Positions 4,951 through 6,364 of a stretch of DNA of 6,364 nt are shown here, piece by piece (position 1 is the first letter of the stretch; each line of letters starts with the position of its first letter). Origin of the DNA: Flavobacteriales bacterium (lineage in GTDB: Bacteria > Bacteroidota > Bacteroidia > Flavobacteriales_D > CANHHI01); contig CANHHI010000095.1 of assembly GCA_947460225.1 (NCBI GenBank), forward strand, positions 1-6,364, in the 5' to 3' direction. Made by a program: the position numbers and the translations under genes. The notes under the pieces were generated by a model, which saw nothing but the letters and a program-made list of their open reading frames with translations, did no database searches and had not been told where the DNA came from.

Positions 4951-5869
4951 ACTTAGTTTTCAATTAGACACGGAGCGTGTGCAGTTGCAAGGCTTGCACG
5001 ATGTGCAAATCCAAAGCTCGGTGCACGACATGACCGACACGGCGGTATTGCGCTTACCCGGCAATGTGCAACTATCGGGGGGCAGTCTTCAAAAAACCTT
5101 CCAACAAGGCGATGCGGTGCATATTCAATTGGGTTATGATGATGTGTTGCACTCGGTTTTCAAGGGATATATCACCAAAATAACCCATACCATACCCTTG
5201 GTTTTGCACTTGGAGGACGAGATGTACGCACTCAAAAAGCGGGCGGTCTTGCCCATGCAGTTTAAGGAAAAACCTTTGGCGTTGGTGCTGGCGTATATTG
5301 GCATAAGCAAGTGTAAAGCCGAAAATATTCCTTTGGGCAATTTTACCATAGATGCCTCCATGAATACGGTGGCAAAAGTTTTGGCAAAGATTAAAGAAAA
5401 ATACAATGTGCCCATCTTTTTTAGAGCAGGCACCTTGCACGTGGGCAACGTCTATCTGGGCGAAAAAAGCCATAAACTCCACATTCAGTCTCAGTTGATT
5501 GATACACAACTGAACTATCACAAACCATCGAGCATACCCTTACAGGTGGAGTTACAGTGGCAGTTGCCAAACGGCAAGGTGCTGAGCCATTGTGTTGGCA
5601 AGGCAGGGGGCGAAAAGCGGGTAATTACTTTTACGGGCTTGAACCCCTTGGACTTAGCCAATATTGCCAAGAAAGAATACGAAAAACTGACAAAATCGGG
5701 TTTTCAAGGAGAAATCACCACTTTTGGCACGCCTTGCATAGCGCATGGCGACACGGTGGAGCTTTTGGACGACTTGGGGGAAAAAACAGGCAAATACAGC
5801 GTAGAAGCGGTAAAGCGCAGTTTTGGCACACATGGATACAGACAAACTTTAAGCCTAGTACAATTATGA
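4943..5869 (+). CDS. Baseplate hub protein (gpD / Mu gp44 / T4 gp27 type)
   Basis: The frame is open from 4811, but the sensible start is the ATG at 4943, giving 308 residues. The upstream extension is Cys/Pro/Trp-rich and antagonistic to the DUF6046-like gene read in another frame. The protein shows the late control D pattern: an N-terminal barrel (YKLSFQLDTERVQLQGLHDV, about 2-21), HIQLGYDDVLHSVFKGYITK (about 56-75), a mid-domain with EKPLALVLAYIGI, a segment VAKVLAKIKEKYNVPIFFRA (about 142-161), and a C-terminal strand pair ending GTHGYRQTLSLVQL. Hub proteins form a trimer that adapts the three-fold spike to the six-fold tube. Start codon and upstream stop overlap (ATGTATAA), and the downstream spike gene overlaps by 4 bp (ATGA), so hub and spike are probably translationally coupled. 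It is somewhat shorter than Mu gp44. Confidence 0.8.
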   Translation: MYKLSFQLDTERVQLQGLHDVQIQSSVHDMTDTAVLRLPGNVQLSGGSLQKTFQQGDAVHIQLGYDDVLHSVFKGYITKITHTIPLVLHLEDEMYALKKRAVLPMQFKEKPLALVLAYIGISKCKAENIPLGNFTIDASMNTVAKVLAKIKEKYNVPIFFRAGTLHVGNVYLGEKSHKLHIQSQLIDTQLNYHKPSSIPLQVELQWQLPNGKVLSHCVGKAGGEKRVITFTGLNPLDLANIAKKEYEKLTKSGFQGEITTFGTPCIAHGDTVELLDDLGEKTGKYSVEAVKRSFGTHGYRQTLSLVQL

Positions 5870-6364
5870 CGAGCATTAGTGAAATAATCAAACAAATTGC
5901 CAGCCAGGCAGACAGCGTGCAGGTGGCACAAGGGGTGGTTTTGAGCGTGGATTTAGATACCTGTAAAGTGGCGATAAATCCAGGTACTGCGAGCGAACTG
6001 ATGATAGAGGGCGTAAGGCTAAACACGGTGCAAGCTGTAAGTATTCAATCTACTTACGCCATACCCGCAGTGGGTGCTTATGTTTTGCTGATAAAACCTG
6101 CGCAAACAGACACTTGGTATGTTTTGCACAGCAGTAAAACCCAGGCGCAATTCCTCAATGGAGATGCTTTTGGGGGACTGGTAAAAGTGAAAGCGCTTAC
6201 GGAAAGACTTAATGCCATTGAAGATTTTTTAAATAATTTTTTAGAGGACTTTAAAAAGCATACCCATCAGTTAGTTAAACCAACATTTGCTGGCACTATC
6301 GGGGGGCAACCAGCCTCAGGAACGGTTACAGGTGCTACCGAAGTATATAGTTCTGGTTTGCAAA
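5866..6364 (+). CDS. Baseplate spike protein (gpV / Mu gp45 type), 3' end missing
   Basis: The window holds 166 codons with no stop, so the C-terminus is missing. An N-terminal helix (SEIIKQIASQADSVQ, about 4-18) leads into an OB-fold-like barrel: VAQGVVLSVDLDTCKVAINP, then AIPAVGAYVLLIKPAQTDTW (about 66-85). After GDAFGGLVKVKALTERLNAI (99-118) comes a helix ending in HTH (His132 and His134), then a Gly/Thr/Ala-rich stretch from residue 139. Spike trimers sit under the hub and pierce the outer membrane first; HxH motifs in some spikes bind an iron ion. Here the motif lies after a helix, a pattern (helix plus HTH) I have seen in Bacteroidota phage baseplate proteins, so metal binding is only suggested. 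The ATG overlaps the hub stop as ATGA. Confidence 0.8.
   Translation, partial: MTSISEIIKQIASQADSVQVAQGVVLSVDLDTCKVAINPGTASELMIEGVRLNTVQAVSIQSTYAIPAVGAYVLLIKPAQTDTWYVLHSSKTQAQFLNGDAFGGLVKVKALTERLNAIEDFLNNFLEDFKKHTHQLVKPTFAGTIGGQPASGTVTGATEVYSSGLQ

Larger units (their letters stand above)
1385..6364 (+). mobile_element. Contractile-tail operon of a Mu-like prophage or tailocin
   Basis: Seven genes on one strand with gaps of 2 bp or overlaps, apart from the hairpin-containing gap after the tube gene, follow the Mu tail order. The sheath shows that the tail contracts. No head, portal, terminase, transposase, integrase or att site is visible, so the window alone does not prove a complete phage. 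The boundaries given are those of the tail genes seen, not of the element. Confidence 0.65.

Noticed and set aside
5072..6026. Several minus-strand open frames under the hub and spike genes
   Set aside because: They are shadows of well-supported plus-strand genes with normal codon use.

Overview
The window is a contractile-tail module of the Mu type (prophage, tailocin or related particle) from a probable member of the Bacteroidota. Family resemblance points there: the sheath looks like the DUF2586 type and the gene before the hub looks like DUF6046, both of which I associate mainly with Bacteroidota phages. No start codon is preceded by a purine-rich Shine-Dalgarno sequence. Several starts are instead preceded directly by ATT in AT-rich sequence, which suits that phylum. 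These assignments come from reading the proteins; no database search was possible.

Layout. Positions 1-1167 carry three genes on the minus strand, read leftward. They are an unrecognised Cys-containing protein (754-1167), a protein resembling a tail terminator (271-714), and an unrecognised protein running off the left edge (1-266). A small plus-strand gene (1166-1369) starts back to back with the first of these, the two start codons sharing the palindrome CATG. The plus strand then carries a compact tail operon: sheath (1385-2548), tail tube (2551-2979), a hairpin terminator or attenuator (about 2994-3030), a tail assembly chaperone with a -1 frameshift extension (3061-3345, extended to 3554), a very short tape measure protein (3542-4315), a DUF6046-like baseplate protein (4318-4950), a gpD/gp44-like hub (4943-5869) and a gpV/gp45-like spike cut by the right edge (5866-6364). 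There is no gene-free stretch above 300 bases.

How the genes work together. The order sheath, tube, chaperone/frameshift, tape measure, baseplate, hub, spike is that of phage Mu L, M, gp41, gp42, N, P, gp45. The chaperone pair would coat the tape measure, tube hexamers would stack around it on the hub and spike, and the sheath would polymerise outside. The terminator-like hairpin after sheath and tube would favour the two proteins needed in many copies.

Most notable are two things. First, a complete programmed frameshift signal is present: slippery A AAA AAC, a 6-nt spacer containing the stop, and a perfect 6-bp stem. Second, the tape measure has only 257 residues and contains nearly three 27-residue tandem repeats. 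If helical, one repeat spans about 40 angstroms, close to one ring of a contractile tail. This predicts an unusually short tail of about 38 nm whose length could change in steps by gain or loss of an 81-bp unit. Capsid genes are not visible here, so phage, tailocin and injection system cannot be told apart.
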